Assembly (NCBI GenBank): GCA_963777095.1
Contig: CAVZOY010000006.1
Location: 806,001 to 870,000, forward strand
From: CAVZOY01 sp963777095
Lineage (GTDB): Bacteria; Actinomycetota; Actinomycetes; Mycobacteriales; Geodermatophilaceae
Direction of reading: 5' to 3'
Length of the DNA: 64,000 nucleotides
The translations under genes and the position numbers were made by a program. The notes under the pieces are model-generated. The model was not told the DNA's origin. It saw nothing but the letters and a program-made list of their open reading frames with translations, and ran no database searches. Numbering within the stretch: the first letter of the stretch is position 1; each line of letters begins with the position of its first letter. Of the stretch, positions 28,755 through 38,926 are shown piece after piece.

Positions 28755-29696
28755 GTGCCCGTTCCCCTGGTGATCGACACCGACCCCGGCATCGACGACG
28801 CGCTGGCGATCCTGCTGGCGCTGGCCAGCCCCGAGGTCGACCTGCGCCTGGTGACGACGGTGCACGGCAACGTCGAGCTCGCCCGGACGACCGAGAACGC
28901 GCTGCGGGTGCTGCACCTGGCCGGGCGCTCCGACGTGCCGGTGGCCGCCGGCGCGATCACGTCGCTGGTGCACGCCCAGCCCGAGCGGGCCGGGCACGTG
29001 CACGGCGAGGCGGGCCTGGGCGGCGTGGAGCTGCCGCCGTCGCCGGCGTCGGTGGACCCGCGGCACGCGGTCGTGGCGCTCGCCGACCTGCTGATGACGA
29101 CGCCGGAGCCGGTGACGGTGGCGGCCATCGGGCCGCTGACGAACATCGCGCTGCTGCTCGGCGTCTTCCCGGAGGCGGCCGCGCGCATCGGCCGCCTCGT
29201 GGTCATGGGCGGATCGGCCTGGCGCGGCGGCAACGTGACCGCCGCCGCCGAGTTCAACGTCTGGGCCGACGCCGAGGCCGCGCAGCGGGTGCTCGGGGCC
29301 GGACTGCCGACGGTGATGGTGGGCCTGGACGTCACCCTGCCGACGGTGCTGACGACGAGCGGCATCGACCGGTTCCGCGCCGCCGGGCCGATCGGTGCCA
29401 CCGCGGCGGGGATCCTCCAGGAGTACCTGGACAACCAGTCCGCGCAGACGGGTGAGGACGGAGTCGTCGTCCACGACGCGCTGGCGCTCACCGAGGCGAT
29501 CACGCCCGGCACCCTGGGCACCGTGCGCCGCCACGTCGTCGTCGACACCGGCCTGGGCACGGGCCGCGGTCAGACGCTGGTCGACCGGCGGTCCGTGTCG
29601 AGCTCGCCCGCCGCGGTGGAGGTCGCCGAGACCGTCGACAGTCCGGCGGCGGTCGAGTTCCTCGTCAGCCGGCTGGCCTCGCTCGACCGCGACTGA
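28755..29696 (+). CDS. nucleoside hydrolase
   Basis: The 313-residue protein of the inosine-uridine-preferring hydrolase family has the calcium-binding motif DTDPGIDDALAI near residue 8, then TTVHGNVELARTTENALRVL, TVAAIGPLTNIALLL and LVVMGGSAWRGGNVTAAAEFNVWAD. The late Asp is in VVHDALAL. It hydrolyses the N-glycosidic bond of ribonucleosides for base salvage. GTG 28755 gives the standard N-terminus. The base preference cannot be told from the sequence. Confidence 0.9.
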   Translation: MPVPLVIDTDPGIDDALAILLALASPEVDLRLVTTVHGNVELARTTENALRVLHLAGRSDVPVAAGAITSLVHAQPERAGHVHGEAGLGGVELPPSPASVDPRHAVVALADLLMTTPEPVTVAAIGPLTNIALLLGVFPEAAARIGRLVVMGGSAWRGGNVTAAAEFNVWADAEAAQRVLGAGLPTVMVGLDVTLPTVLTTSGIDRFRAAGPIGATAAGILQEYLDNQSAQTGEDGVVVHDALALTEAITPGTLGTVRRHVVVDTGLGTGRGQTLVDRRSVSSSPAAVEVAETVDSPAAVEFLVSRLASLDRD

Positions 29697-29699
29697 CGG

Positions 29700-30404
29700 T
29701 CACCGACCGCGGTAGGTGGACTCCACGATGCCGGCGGCGATGTCGCGGAGCTTGCGGTTGTAGCGCTGCGAGGCGTCGCGCAGCATGTCGAACGCCTGCT
29801 GCGCGTCGATACCGCGCTGGGCCATGAGGACGCCCTTGGCCTGCTCGATGACCGCGCGCGACTCCATCGCCAGCCGCATGTTGTGCGCCTGGTCGACGAC
29901 CTGGGCGTGCGCGTCGGCGTTGGCCACCGCGACGGCGACGGCCTCGGCCACCTCGGTGCCGGCCTGCAGCGCCTCCGGCGACGCGAAGGCGCCCACCTGC
30001 GAGGAGTAGTTGTTCAGCGCGCCGATCGACGAGCCCTGGTAGGGCAGCGGTACCGACAGCGAGCTTCGGACGCCGACCTCGAGCACCTTCGGTGTGTAGT
30101 CCGGCCAGCGGGTCTCGATCGTCATGTCGTCGACGCGCAGCACCACGTTGCCGCGGCCGGCGTCCATGCAGGGGCCGTAGCCGCGCTCGTACTGGAGCTC
30201 GTCGGCCGCGAGGGCCATGTCGCCGGAGTGCGCCGCGGTGAAGGCCTCCTCACCGCGCAGCAGCGTGATGGACGTCGACTCCGCGCCGGGGATGCCCTTC
30301 GCCGCGATCGTGACGATGTCGTCGAGCACCGCGGAAAGCGTCCGGTCGACCAGGACGATGCGGTTGAGGGCCCGAAGCAACTCCTGCACGAGCACAGTGT
30401 GCAC
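29700..30404 (-). CDS. GAF-ANTAR transcription antitermination regulator
   Basis: The 234-residue protein has an N-terminal GAF domain (about 20-160, with AESTSITLLRGEEAFTAAHS and RWPDYTPKVLEVGVRSSLSV) and a C-terminal ANTAR domain (NMRLAMESRAVIEQAKGVLM and AFDMLRDASQRYNRKLRDIA). ANTAR domains bind paired hairpins in mRNA and prevent termination. It is intact, convergent with the nucleoside hydrolase gene and divergent from an RsbW-like gene. The target RNAs are not visible next to it. Confidence 0.9.
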   Translation of the reverse strand: MHTVLVQELLRALNRIVLVDRTLSAVLDDIVTIAAKGIPGAESTSITLLRGEEAFTAAHSGDMALAADELQYERGYGPCMDAGRGNVVLRVDDMTIETRWPDYTPKVLEVGVRSSLSVPLPYQGSSIGALNNYSSQVGAFASPEALQAGTEVAEAVAVAVANADAHAQVVDQAHNMRLAMESRAVIEQAKGVLMAQRGIDAQQAFDMLRDASQRYNRKLRDIAAGIVESTYRGR

Positions 30405-30527
30405 AACCGATCAACCGTTCGGGGAGCCCCTTCTGCGGCTCGGTGCAGTTTCGGTCAGGATGGAGCCGGTCTGCGCTCGTTCTGCGGGCCTCGGCGCGGG
30501 CGCCCGCGCGGATCCGAGGGGGAGGCG

Positions 30528-31034
30528 ATGTCCGAGCAGCCGGCGTGGCCTCGCGCGGCCGTGCCGTCGGTGTCCGGCGACGCCTGGCACTGGCAGCTCG
30601 ATGCGATGCCGGTCATCTCCCGCGTGCGCATGGACCTCCGCGCCCGCATCGCGCACCCCTCGGTCGCCTCCGGCTCCACCGAGGACGCCCGTGACGGGCT
30701 GCTGCTCGCCTTCGAGGAGCTCGCGTCGAACGCGCTGCGGCACGGCGGCGGCGACGTCCGCGCGCTGATCGTCGCGGGGCGCGGTGGATGGTTGCTGGAC
30801 CTCAGCGACGAGGCGCCCGACCGGCCCCCGGTGCCGGCCGTCGACCGCGACCCTGCCCTGGGCGGGATGGGGCTGCACCTCGTGGCGCAGCTCTCCACCG
30901 ACTACGGCTGGGAGGGCCGTCCGGGCCGCAAGCACGTCTGGGCCCTGCTGTCCTCCGGTCGGGAGGAGCCCCCGAGGCACAGCGCCGGCATGCTGCCGGA
31001 GCCCCGGTCGCCCCGGATGCGCTGGACGGACTGA
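30528..31034 (+). CDS. RsbW-like anti-sigma ATPase, paralogue 2
   Basis: The 168-residue HATPase_c_2 protein has N box LLLAFEELASNALRHGGGDV, LDLSDEAPDRPPVPAVDRDP and LGGMGLHLVAQLSTDYGWEG, then GRKHVWALLSSG. A disordered tail of about 25 residues, absent from paralogue 1 (23521-23964), follows. ATG 30528 has GGGGGAGG upstream. It lies next to GAF-ANTAR and PilZ genes. No STAS antagonist or sigma factor gene is adjacent, so the partner must be elsewhere. Confidence 0.85.
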   Translation: MSEQPAWPRAAVPSVSGDAWHWQLDAMPVISRVRMDLRARIAHPSVASGSTEDARDGLLLAFEELASNALRHGGGDVRALIVAGRGGWLLDLSDEAPDRPPVPAVDRDPALGGMGLHLVAQLSTDYGWEGRPGRKHVWALLSSGREEPPRHSAGMLPEPRSPRMRWTD

Positions 31035-31037
31035 GCT

Positions 31038-31673
31038 CTAGTCCGCGAGTCGGGCGCGCTCCTCGCGCAGCGCCTGGAAGACGCGGCGGCGGACGCGATC
31101 CTGGTCCTTCTCCTTGATGTCGAGGAACCGGGTCGAGAGGAACCAGCGGCCGCCGCGCGCGGAGACGCGGATGACCTCGCCGGTGACGACGACGACGCCG
31201 TCATCGAGGTCGATCCGCAGATCCACCGACTCGCCCGCCTCGGGCTGCATGCCGAACCCGTCGATGCCGATCTTGGCGCCGTCCTCCGACAGGTCGCTGC
31301 TCTCGCCCTTGAGCTCGAGGTTCCCCATGCCCACCTCGACCGGCACGATCACCCGGCCACGGACGGCCTTGCGCCGCTGGGTCACCTCCGCGGGGCCGGT
31401 GATCCGCAGTCGCCAGCGCGTCACCGCGCCCGACTCCACCGCGGTCACCTCGGCCGGCGCCGCCCGCTGGTCCTCCGGCCGCTGCCACTGCAGCTCGACG
31501 ACGCTGCCCTGGGTGACGACGGCCTGCTCCACGAACCCGCCGACGGACGGGCGCAGCGACACGACGTCGCCGTCGATCGACTCCACCCGGCTGCTCACCG
31601 TGATGCCACGTCCGGGAAGCGAGACCTGCGCCTCGCCGTCCACCTCCGGGTGGTCGATCCCGGGCTCGCTCAT
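31038..31673 (-). CDS. PilZ-domain c-di-GMP receptor
   Basis: The 211-residue protein has an N-terminal YcgR-like beta domain (about 10-100) and a C-terminal PilZ domain. Both c-di-GMP contacts are present: the RRKAVRGRV motif (R-x3-R) near residue 102 and SDLSEDGAKIGI (D-x-S-x-x-G) near 126. YcgR-type proteins slow or bias the flagellar motor when c-di-GMP is high. The gene is intact. A sigma-28-type promoter candidate lies about 290 bases upstream (31959-31984), which fits a motility link. Confidence 0.88.
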   Translation of the reverse strand: MSEPGIDHPEVDGEAQVSLPGRGITVSSRVESIDGDVVSLRPSVGGFVEQAVVTQGSVVELQWQRPEDQRAAPAEVTAVESGAVTRWRLRITGPAEVTQRRKAVRGRVIVPVEVGMGNLELKGESSDLSEDGAKIGIDGFGMQPEAGESVDLRIDLDDGVVVVTGEVIRVSARGGRWFLSTRFLDIKEKDQDRVRRRVFQALREERARLAD

Positions 31674-31958
31674 CGGTTTCTCTCCTGCTCGTTCGCCTCC
31701 GACTGCACGGCGGCAGGCCCGTCGACGGGCCCTCGCTCCGGCGACGGTAGCCGTCGCACCTGCACGGGCGCACGCCCCCCGTGCCGACGCGCCGGTCGGA
31801 GACGCGCCGGGATCAGCCCAGCGCCACCCACACGCGGGGGGTGACGAGCGCTGCCGGGTAGGGGTCCCGGCCCGCTCGCCAGGACGACCGGTCGAGGTCG
31901 TCGGCGCGACGGACAGGCGACGAAGCGGCGCAGCTCACGCGCTGGTCATGCCTCGCGC

Positions 31959-31984
31959 ATCGGCGCCCCGGCGGCGGACCTTGA
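31959..31984 (-). promoter_or_regulatory. sigma-28-type promoter candidate upstream of pilZ
   Basis: On the minus strand TCAA (31984-31981) is followed after 16 bases by GCCGAT (31964-31959), and the flanks GGCTCAAGGT match the TasA-like promoter at 55448. The interval 31674-32029 holds no gene that I can support; this site and the PilZ leader are its only visible content. The leader to PilZ would be about 280 bases. Confidence 0.5.
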
Positions 31985-32029
31985 GCCGGCTCCGGTCCCC
32001 GCGGCTCACCCCGCGGAGGGACGGCCGGG

Positions 32030-32791
32030 TCAGCTGCCGGTGCGGCGGGCCGTGTAGCTGCTGACGAAGTCGCGCAGGCTGCGCGTGGGCCGCAGCCACG
32101 CCCCCTCCGGAGGGAGCGCGTCGAGCCGCACGCGGTCCAGTGGGACGGCGAAGGCCCCGGGCACGTCCTCGATGTCGATGAACTCGAGCAGGTCCGAGCC
32201 GATCGCGTAGCCGGCGACCTCGCTGAAGGCGACGACGACCACCTGGATGCCGGCACGCGCGAGGTCCTCCAGCGGATCGGCGAAGTTGCGCCCGTCGCCG
32301 GAGAAGACCACCAGCCGGCGCAGCCGGTGGCTGTGCCGGCGAACGTCGATGTGGTCGAGCATCGCCTGGTCGATGTCGTCGTCCGGCGCGGTCTTGGGGC
32401 GGGCGAAGACGGCGAAGCCGAAGCCACGCAGGGCCTCGACCCAGCGCTGCAGCGAGCCGACGCTCGGCGGGATGTTGGCGAAGACGCACGCCTCCACCTC
32501 GGGGGCGTCCGGCGCCATGTCACCACCCGGCCCGACCCCGCCGGCGCCGTCGACGAACCAGGCCGCGATCGCGTCGAACCGCGGGCGCGAGGCCGCGGTG
32601 GGTCGGGCGCCGATCACCGTCGACAGGGTCATGTCGATGTTCGGCGCGTCCCAGATGAGCAGGTCGAGAGCCGGGCGGGGGCTCGCGGCGGAGGCCCGGT
32701 CGGTCGCGCTGTCAGGCACGGGGGCCTCGACGGCGGCGGCGTCGTCCAGCGGCTCCGCGGCGGCGATCGTGTCGTCGAGGTCGTCCAGCAC
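32030..32791 (-). CDS. NYN-domain (PIN-like) putative ribonuclease
   Basis: The 253-residue protein has a NYN/PIN-like fold: LDLLIWDAPNIDMTLSTVIG with the leading acidic residue, DDDIDQAMLDHIDVRRHSHRL, LVVFSGDGRNFADPLEDLARAGIQVVVVAFSEVAGYAIG and EFIDIEDVPG. The acidic residues at WDAPNID, DDDIDQ and SGDGRNF form the expected metal site. It is transcribed after the GGDEF-EAL gene with an 88-base gap. An RNA-cleaving role is from the family; the target is unknown. Confidence 0.8.
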   Translation of the reverse strand: MLDDLDDTIAAAEPLDDAAAVEAPVPDSATDRASAASPRPALDLLIWDAPNIDMTLSTVIGARPTAASRPRFDAIAAWFVDGAGGVGPGGDMAPDAPEVEACVFANIPPSVGSLQRWVEALRGFGFAVFARPKTAPDDDIDQAMLDHIDVRRHSHRLRRLVVFSGDGRNFADPLEDLARAGIQVVVVAFSEVAGYAIGSDLLEFIDIEDVPGAFAVPLDRVRLDALPPEGAWLRPTRSLRDFVSSYTARRTGS

Positions 32792-32879
32792 GCCCGCAGT
32801 CTGCCCGTAGCCGCCGACGGTCGGACCGGCCGGGGACGTCGCCCGGCGGACGGCGCGACGTCGGAGCCGCAGGACGCCG

Positions 32880-35015
32880 TCAGGCACGGGGGATCGGTCG
32901 GGCGGTCCCTCCGGGCGTGGCCAGGCGGTTCAGGTCGCCGCCCGCTTCGTTCAGGCGGGCGACCCAGGCCGGCACGTCGGCGGGAGGCATCGGACGGCCG
33001 AGGAGCCAGCCCTGGGCCAGCTCGCAGCCCGCGGCGTGGACCATCCGCATGTGCTCGAGCGTCTCGACGCCCTCGGCGACCGAGCGGATCCCCAGCGTGC
33101 GGGTGAGCGCGACGATCGCGGTCAGCACGGCGCCGGTGTCGGCCGCACTCGGCCCGTTCCGCGGCGGCCAGCAGCGACCGGTCGATCTTCAGCGTGCCGA
33201 TCGGCAGCGCGAACAGCTGGGCCAGGGACGACCAGCCGGTACCGAAGTCGTCGATGGCGATGCGGACGCCGATGCTGCGCAGGACGGTCAGCTGGTCCTC
33301 GGCGCGGGTCGGGTCCTCGGCGACGCTGGTCTCGGTCAGCTCGAGGATCAGCTGGTCGGGCGGCAGACCCGAGTCACGCAGCGCCGTCCGGACGTCGCGG
33401 ACGAGGGTCTCGGTCGCGAAGTGCCGAGCGCTGATGTTGACCGACATGCGCAACCGCAGGCCCTGCGCGCGCCCACGCGGCGGCCTGGCGGGTGGTCTCG
33501 CCGAGCAGCCGACGGGTGATCGGGATGACCTGGCCGGTCTCCTCGGCGACGGCGAGGAAGGCGTCGGGGGGCAGCAGGCCGCGCTCGGGGTGGTTCCACC
33601 GGACCAGCGCCTCGACGCCCTCGACCGTGCCGGTGTCGAGCCGCACGATCGGCTGGTAGTGGATGACCAGCTGGTCGATCGCGTCGTCCCGCAGCCGGGT
33701 GGCGACCTCGAGGCGCCACCGGGCGGCGTCGCGGAGCCCGGGCGAGAAGAGGTGGACGCGGTCGCGGCCGGAGCCCTTGGCCGCGTACATCGCCGCATCG
33801 GCGTCGCTGAGCAGCGCGTGCGCGTCGTGCGTGCCGGCGTGCGCCACGGCCACGCCGATGCTGACCGACAGCGGGATCGCGCAGACCGTCGGCGGCGAAC
33901 GGCACCGAGAACGACTGCTGCAGCCGGAAGGCCAGCGCCGCGGCCTCGGCGGAGTCGCAGTCCTGCGCCAGCACGAGGAACTGGTCGCCACCCAGCCGGC
34001 CGACCGCGTCGCCGGGCCGCACCTGGTCGAGCAACCGACCGGCCACCTGGACGAGGAGCGCGTCACCGACCCCGTGACCGAGCGAGTCGTTGACCATCTT
34101 GAAGCCGTCGAGGTCGAGGAAGAGGAGCGCCGTGCCCGAGGGGAGGCCCGGGTCGTGCAGGCCGTGGCGGGCCAGGGCCTGCTCGAGCGCCTCGTCGATC
34201 AGCGTCAGCATGCGGCCGCGGTTGGGCAGACCGGTGAGGTCGTCGTGGCCGGCCTGCCAGAGCAGCACCTGCTCGCCCCGCACCCGCTCGGTGATGTCGG
34301 TGTGGCTGACCACCAGCCGGCGGGAGGCCTCCACCCGCGAGGCCTGCAGGCGGAACCAGAACGTCGAGGCGCCCAGGCGGCACGAGTAGTCGTGGTCGAA
34401 CCGGCCGCGCGGGTCGCCGTCCGCCAATCGGCGGATCCCCGCGGCGAGCACCGCGTGGTCGGCAGGGGTGAGCCCCACCGACATGATCGCGACGTACTCG
34501 TCGCCGACCCCGCCCGGCTCCAGACCGTCCGCCCGGAGCAGCTCGCCGTTGGCCCGCCACGCGGAGTTGGTCGACTCGATCCGGCCGTCCTGCCCGACGA
34601 GGACGGTCGCGGCCGGCAGCGCCTCGAGGACGGCGGTGAGCTCGGCGACCTCGGCGCTGCGCCGCTCGTCGAGACGTCGCCGGTCGTCGACGTCGCGGAA
34701 GAAGACGGTGACCCCGTCAGGTGCCGGGAAGGCGCGCAGCTCGACCCAGCGGTCGGCCGTGTCGTCGCGGAACTCGAAGGCCCGTTCGGCGCCGTCCGAG
34801 AGCACCTCGGCCAGCCGTTGCTCGAGGACCGAGCCGGTCAGCGCCGGGAAGCAGTTCAGCAGCGGCCGGCCCATCAGGCGCCGGGCGGGGCGGTGCAGCA
34901 TCCGCTCGGCGGCGGCGTTGAGGTAGGTGAAACGCCAGCTCCGGTCGAGGTGGCAGACGGCGTCGGGGACGGCGGCGAGAAGGTCGGCCGCCGGCCCCTG
35001 GTCGTCTCGGTGCAC
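32880..35015 (-). CDS. PAS-GGDEF-EAL c-di-GMP protein, three frameshifts
   Basis: The order is PAS (AVPDAVCHLDRSWRFTYLNAAAE), PAS (LEALPAATVLVGQDGRIESTNSAW), GGDEF and EAL. The cyclase site reads GRLGGDQFLVLAQD, so the usual Glu is Gln and cyclase activity is doubtful. The EAL half keeps EALVRWNHPERG, SVNISARHF, LELTETSV, IDDFGTGWSSL and SVAEGVETLEHM, so phosphodiesterase activity is plausible. Insertions near 33895, 33472 and 33146 break the frame. The start GTG 35015 is tentative. Confidence 0.82.
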
Positions 35016-35136
35016 CTGGCCCGCTCTTTCAGCTCCGGAAGGTCGGTGGTCCTGGGAAGGAGGACCGCCGGCAGGCCCTGGCGCTGCTCGACGAGACACG
35101 CACCGGAACCACGTCGAGACTAGCGAGCCGCGACGC

Positions 35137-36763
35137 TCAGCCGTCCAGGGTGACGGAGGCCCGCTCCACCAGCGCGGACACCGCTGAACGGGCCGGCAAC
35201 GAGCCCAGAACAGGGGCCCAATCGCCGTCCAGCCGGGTCGCCGAGAAGGTCTCGGCCACCGCCGGGTCGGCGTGTCGTAACAGCAAGGAGCCCTGCAGGC
35301 ACAGAGCGAGAAGGCTCGCGACGCGGCGCGCACGGGCCGGCAGCTGCTCCGGGTCGTCGAGCTCTGCGTGCAGCCGCTTCACCGCCGCGTCGAGCCGGGG
35401 GTCGGCGCCGAGGGCCGGCTCGATCTCGGCCATGACGGCGGCGAGCGACTCCGAGGAGCGGCCCATCGCCCGCAGCACGTCGAGGGCGATCACGTTGCCC
35501 GAGCCCTCCCAGATCGAGTTGAGCGGCGCCTGGCGGTAGAGCCGCGGCATCCCCGACTCCTCGACGTAGCCGTTGCCGCCGAGCACCTCGAGCGCCTCGG
35601 CGACCGCCGTCGGCGTCCGCTTGCACACCCAGAACTTGGCCGCGGCCCCGGCCAGCCGGAGGAACGCGCCCTCGCCCCGCGTCGACGGCGGCCGCCAGCC
35701 GGATGGCCAGCGCCGTGGCGGCCTCGCTCTCGATCGCCAGGTCGGCGAGCACGTTCTGCATGAGCGGTTGGTCGACCAGCCTGGCGCCGAACGCCCGGCG
35801 GTGCCGCGCGTGGTGGATGGCCTGGGTCAGCGCCGCGCGCACCGTGGCCGCCGAGCCGAGGACGCAGTCCAGCCGGGTCATGTTGACCATCTCGATGATC
35901 GTGGGCACGCCGCGGCCGGGCTCCCCCACGAGCCACGCGACGGTGCCGTCGAACTCCACCTCGCTGGAGGCGTTGGACCGGTCGCCCAGCTTGTCCTTGA
36001 GCCGCTGCAGCCGGAACGCGTTGCGCTCGCCGTCCGGCAGCACCCGCGGCACCAGGAAGCAGGAGATCCCCTCGTCGAGCTGCGCGAGCACCAGGAACAG
36101 GTCGCTCATCGGCGCGCTGGTGAACCACTTGTGCCCGGTCAGCCGGTAGGTGCCGTCGGGCTGCGGTACGGCGCGGGTGGTGTTGGCGCGGACGTCGGAG
36201 CCGCCCTGCTTCTCGGTCATCGCCCATGCCCGCGACGAGTCCGGGCTTGGCCGCCGGGTCGGTGAGGCCGAACGCGTAACCGGTGCCGGTCAGCCCGGGC
36301 TCGTAGCGGGCGGCCAGCTCCGGCGCCGCGCGCAGGGCGGGGACGACGGCGTAGGTCATCGTCACCGGGCAGCCGTGCCCCATCTCGACCTGCGTCCAGC
36401 CCAGGTAGCCGACCGCCCGGCGCACGTGGGCGTGCGGGTCGGGTGCGTCGCCCACGGCGCCCCGGCCAGGCCGTGCGCGAACGCCGTCCGCATGAGCTCG
36501 TGCCAGGCGGGGTGGAACTCGACCTCGTCGATCCGGTTGCCGTAGCGGTCGTGCGTGCGCAGCCGCGGCGGGTTCTCGTTCGCCAGCCGGCCCCACTCCT
36601 GCGCCTGCTCGCTGCCGGCCAGCCGGCCGAGCTCGGCCAGCGAGTCGAGGGTGGCGCGGTCGGCGTGCCGCACGCACGCCTCGGCCAGGGCGGCGTCGCC
36701 GGCGATCGGGTCGTGGCCGACCAGCGGCGGAGCCTGGTTGAGGACCTCGTGGGTGGCACTCAT
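35137..36763 (-). CDS. AidB-like acyl-CoA dehydrogenase, frameshifted
   Basis: Joined frames give about 540 residues of the AidB branch: LNQAPPLVGHDPIAGDAAL at the start, PPRLRTHDRYGNRIDEVEFH, GHGCPVTMTYAVVPAL, MTEKQGGSDVRANTT, TGHKWFTSAPMSDLFLVLAQ, AFGARLVDQPLMQN and VLGGNGYVEESGMPRLYRQAP. AidB-type flavoproteins are tied to the alkylation-damage response; the physiological substrate is unclear. Shifts lie near 36455 (two bases or one missing), 36226 and 35687. The start ATG 36763 gives the known N-terminal motif. Confidence 0.8.
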
Positions 36764-36800
36764 GGCCGAACGGTACGACGTGCCGCGCCGACTCCGTCGC

Positions 36801-38085
36801 TCAGGCCTTCGGGCCGCCGAGCAGCAGGTGGCGCAGCAGGTGCATGGCGAGCGTGACGGACCGTTCCCGGACCGCCGTCCGCGAGCCGCTGAGGACGACG
36901 GCGCGCGCCGTCGCGCCCGTCGGGACCGGCCACGCAGAGGTGCACGGTGCCCACCGGCTTGTCGGGCGTACCGCCGCCCGGGCCGGCGATCCCGGTGATG
37001 CCGACGCCGACGTCGGCGCCGAACCGGTCGCGCGCCCCCTCGGCGAGCGCCACGGCCACCTCGGCGCTCACCGCGCCCACGGTGGCCAGCAGCTCGGGGT
37101 CCACGCCGACGAGGCGCTCCTTGGCCGAGTTGGCGTAGGAGGCGATGCCGCCGAGCACGTAGGCGGACGAGCCGGCGCGGGCGGTGAGCCGGCCGGCCAG
37201 CAGCCCGCCGGTGCACGACTCCGCCGTCGCCACCGTCAGCCCGCGGTCGAGGAAGCCCTGCGCCACGACCTCGTCGAGCGTCGGGCCGGTCGAGAACAGC
37301 GTGTCGGCGTACTCGGCGCGCAGCCCGTCGAGCAGCCGGTCGTAGGCCGCCTGCGCCCGGGGTTCGTAGCGGGTGACGATCTCGACCTCGCCGTCCCGGA
37401 GGCAGGTGGTGATCTCCAGCCCGGCGAGGCCCTCTCCCTGCGCACGCAGGAAGCCGGCCAGCTGCGACTCCAGGGTCCCCCAGAGGCGCACGGTCTCCTG
37501 GCGCAGCTCCGTCCGCCCGGCCAGCGCCTTCTGCACGACCGGCGACGCGAGCGCGGCCGGCCACATGCCCTGCAGCTCCCCCGGTGGGCCGGGCAGCACC
37601 AGCACCGGCGGCCCGGTGCGGCCGTCCGCCGGGGGCACGACGAGCCCGGGCGCCGTCCCGACCGGCTCGAGGACGCCGGCCCCCTCGGGCACCAGCGCCT
37701 GCTTGCGGACGGCGACCGCCGTCTCGGCGGGGTCGGCGCGCCACCCGCGGCGGGCCATCAGCCGCTCGACGACGGCACCGATGCGCTGCTCCAGCGCCGG
37801 GTCCGGCGCCGAGGGCCGGCCCTGCCACTCGCCGACGACGGCCGCGGTCAGGTCGTCGGCCGTCGGCCCGAGGCCGCCCGTGGTGACGACCAGGTCGACC
37901 CCCGAGCCGGCCTGGAAGTCCAGCGCCCGGCGCAGGTCGTCGGGGCGGTCCCCCACGACGACGACGGTGCCGACGTCCACGCCCGAGCGGCGCAGCTCCT
38001 CGGCGAGCCACGGCCCGTTGCGGTCGGCCACGCGGCCGGTCAGCACCTCGGTCCCGGTGACGACGATGCCGGCGCGCGCTCCCAC
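36801..38085 (-). CDS. cinA: CinA-family protein (MoaB-like plus PncC domains), one frameshift
   Basis: The N-terminal molybdopterin-binding-like domain has GIVVTGTEVLTGRVADRNGPWLAEEL and VVTTGGLGPTADDLT. The C-terminal PncC (nicotinamide-nucleotide amidase) domain has LTVATAESCTGGLLAGRLTARAGSS, GGIASYANSAKERLVGV and VGVGITGIAGPGGGTPDKPVGTV. The total is about 427 residues, the normal full length. One extra base near 36918 separates the last 30 residues. The start is GTG 38085. In full-length CinA the two domains act in pyridine-nucleotide repair; which is active here is not provable. Confidence 0.85.
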
Positions 38086-38158
38086 GCCGGCGACGATAGG
38101 CGGGACCCGCCCGGGCGACCTCCGCGAGACCGGCGACGACCGCCGATACCGTGCTGGC

Positions 38159-38917
38159 ATGACCATGCCGTCGGAACCCCGGCACGGCGCCGCGGCACCA
38201 CCGCCGCAGGGCCCCTCGACGCAGGAGATCCCCGCCGTGCCGCCCGCGCACGACGAGCAGCCGCCGAGCGCACCGGCGACCGGCGCGACCCGCGCCGGGC
38301 GCACTGCCCGCGCCCGGGCAGCAGGCGCCCCAGCCGGTCGTGCCGCAGCCGATCGCACCGCCCGTGCCCCCGCCGCCGGCGACGCACGCGGCACCGTCGG
38401 CCCCCGCGTGGCCCGACACCCTGAGCGACGAGCCCGCGCCACCCACCCGGCCGGCCACCGTCTACGAGGGGGTGGCCCCCACCGGGTCCGGTCGACTTCG
38501 TCCCGGGTCTGCCCGGCGCCGGCTCCGCCTCCCCCGCCGGCGAAGCAACGACGGGCGGCGGTTCCGCGCGACGGCTCGGCGCTGGCCGCGGTCGGTCTGG
38601 CCGCCCTGGCCGTGGTGCTCCTGCAGCTCGGCCTGCTGGACGGCGACGCCGACCTCTGGCGCGACGTCACCCTGTGGGCGGTGTTCGCCACCGCCGCGAC
38701 CGTGCTCGGCCTGCTCGCGCTGGCCGTGCGCGCCGCGGCCGGCCGCCCGTCCGCGCGGGTCACCACTCGCCTCGTGGCGGGCGCGGTGCTCGCCCTGGCG
38801 GTGTTCTGGCTGCTCGTCGTGCTGCCGATCGTGGCGAGCGATCCGGGCTTCCTCGTCACCGCGGCGCTGCTCGCCCTCGGCGGCGCGCTCTGGCTGGGAC
38901 CCGCGAAGGACCGCTGA
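38159..38917 (+). CDS. Pro-rich membrane protein, three compensating frameshifts
   Basis: ATG 38159 begins MTMPSEPRHGAAAPPPQGP in the same frame as the C-terminal part, which carries three membrane segments (ALAAVGLAALAVVLLQLGLL, VTLWAVFATAATVLGLLAL, VAGAVLALAVFWLLVVLPIV). In between, the best reading passes through the other two frames (QQAPQPVVPQPIAPPVPPPP, TRPATVYEGVAPTGPVDFVPGLP). Three one-base insertions would restore a proline-rich cytoplasmic linker. It is a typical unclassified actinobacterial envelope protein and is convergent with the PASTA kinase gene. Confidence 0.55.
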   Translation: MTMPSEPRHGAAAPPPQGPSTQEIPAVPPAHDEQPPSAPATGATRAGRTARARAAGAPAGRAAADRTARAPAAGDARGTVGPRVARHPERRARATHPAGHRLRGGGPHRVRSTSSRVCPAPAPPPPPAKQRRAAVPRDGSALAAVGLAALAVVLLQLGLLDGDADLWRDVTLWAVFATAATVLGLLALAVRAAAGRPSARVTTRLVAGAVLALAVFWLLVVLPIVASDPGFLVTAALLALGGALWLGPAKDR

Positions 38918-38926
38918 ACCCGCGGC

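Noticed and set aside
26108..29455. 1115-codon open frame on the plus strand
   Set aside because: It lies antisense to the Pro-rich gene and the ATP-grasp gene and then runs out of frame over the nucleoside hydrolase gene, has no motif, and is an expected artefact of very high GC.
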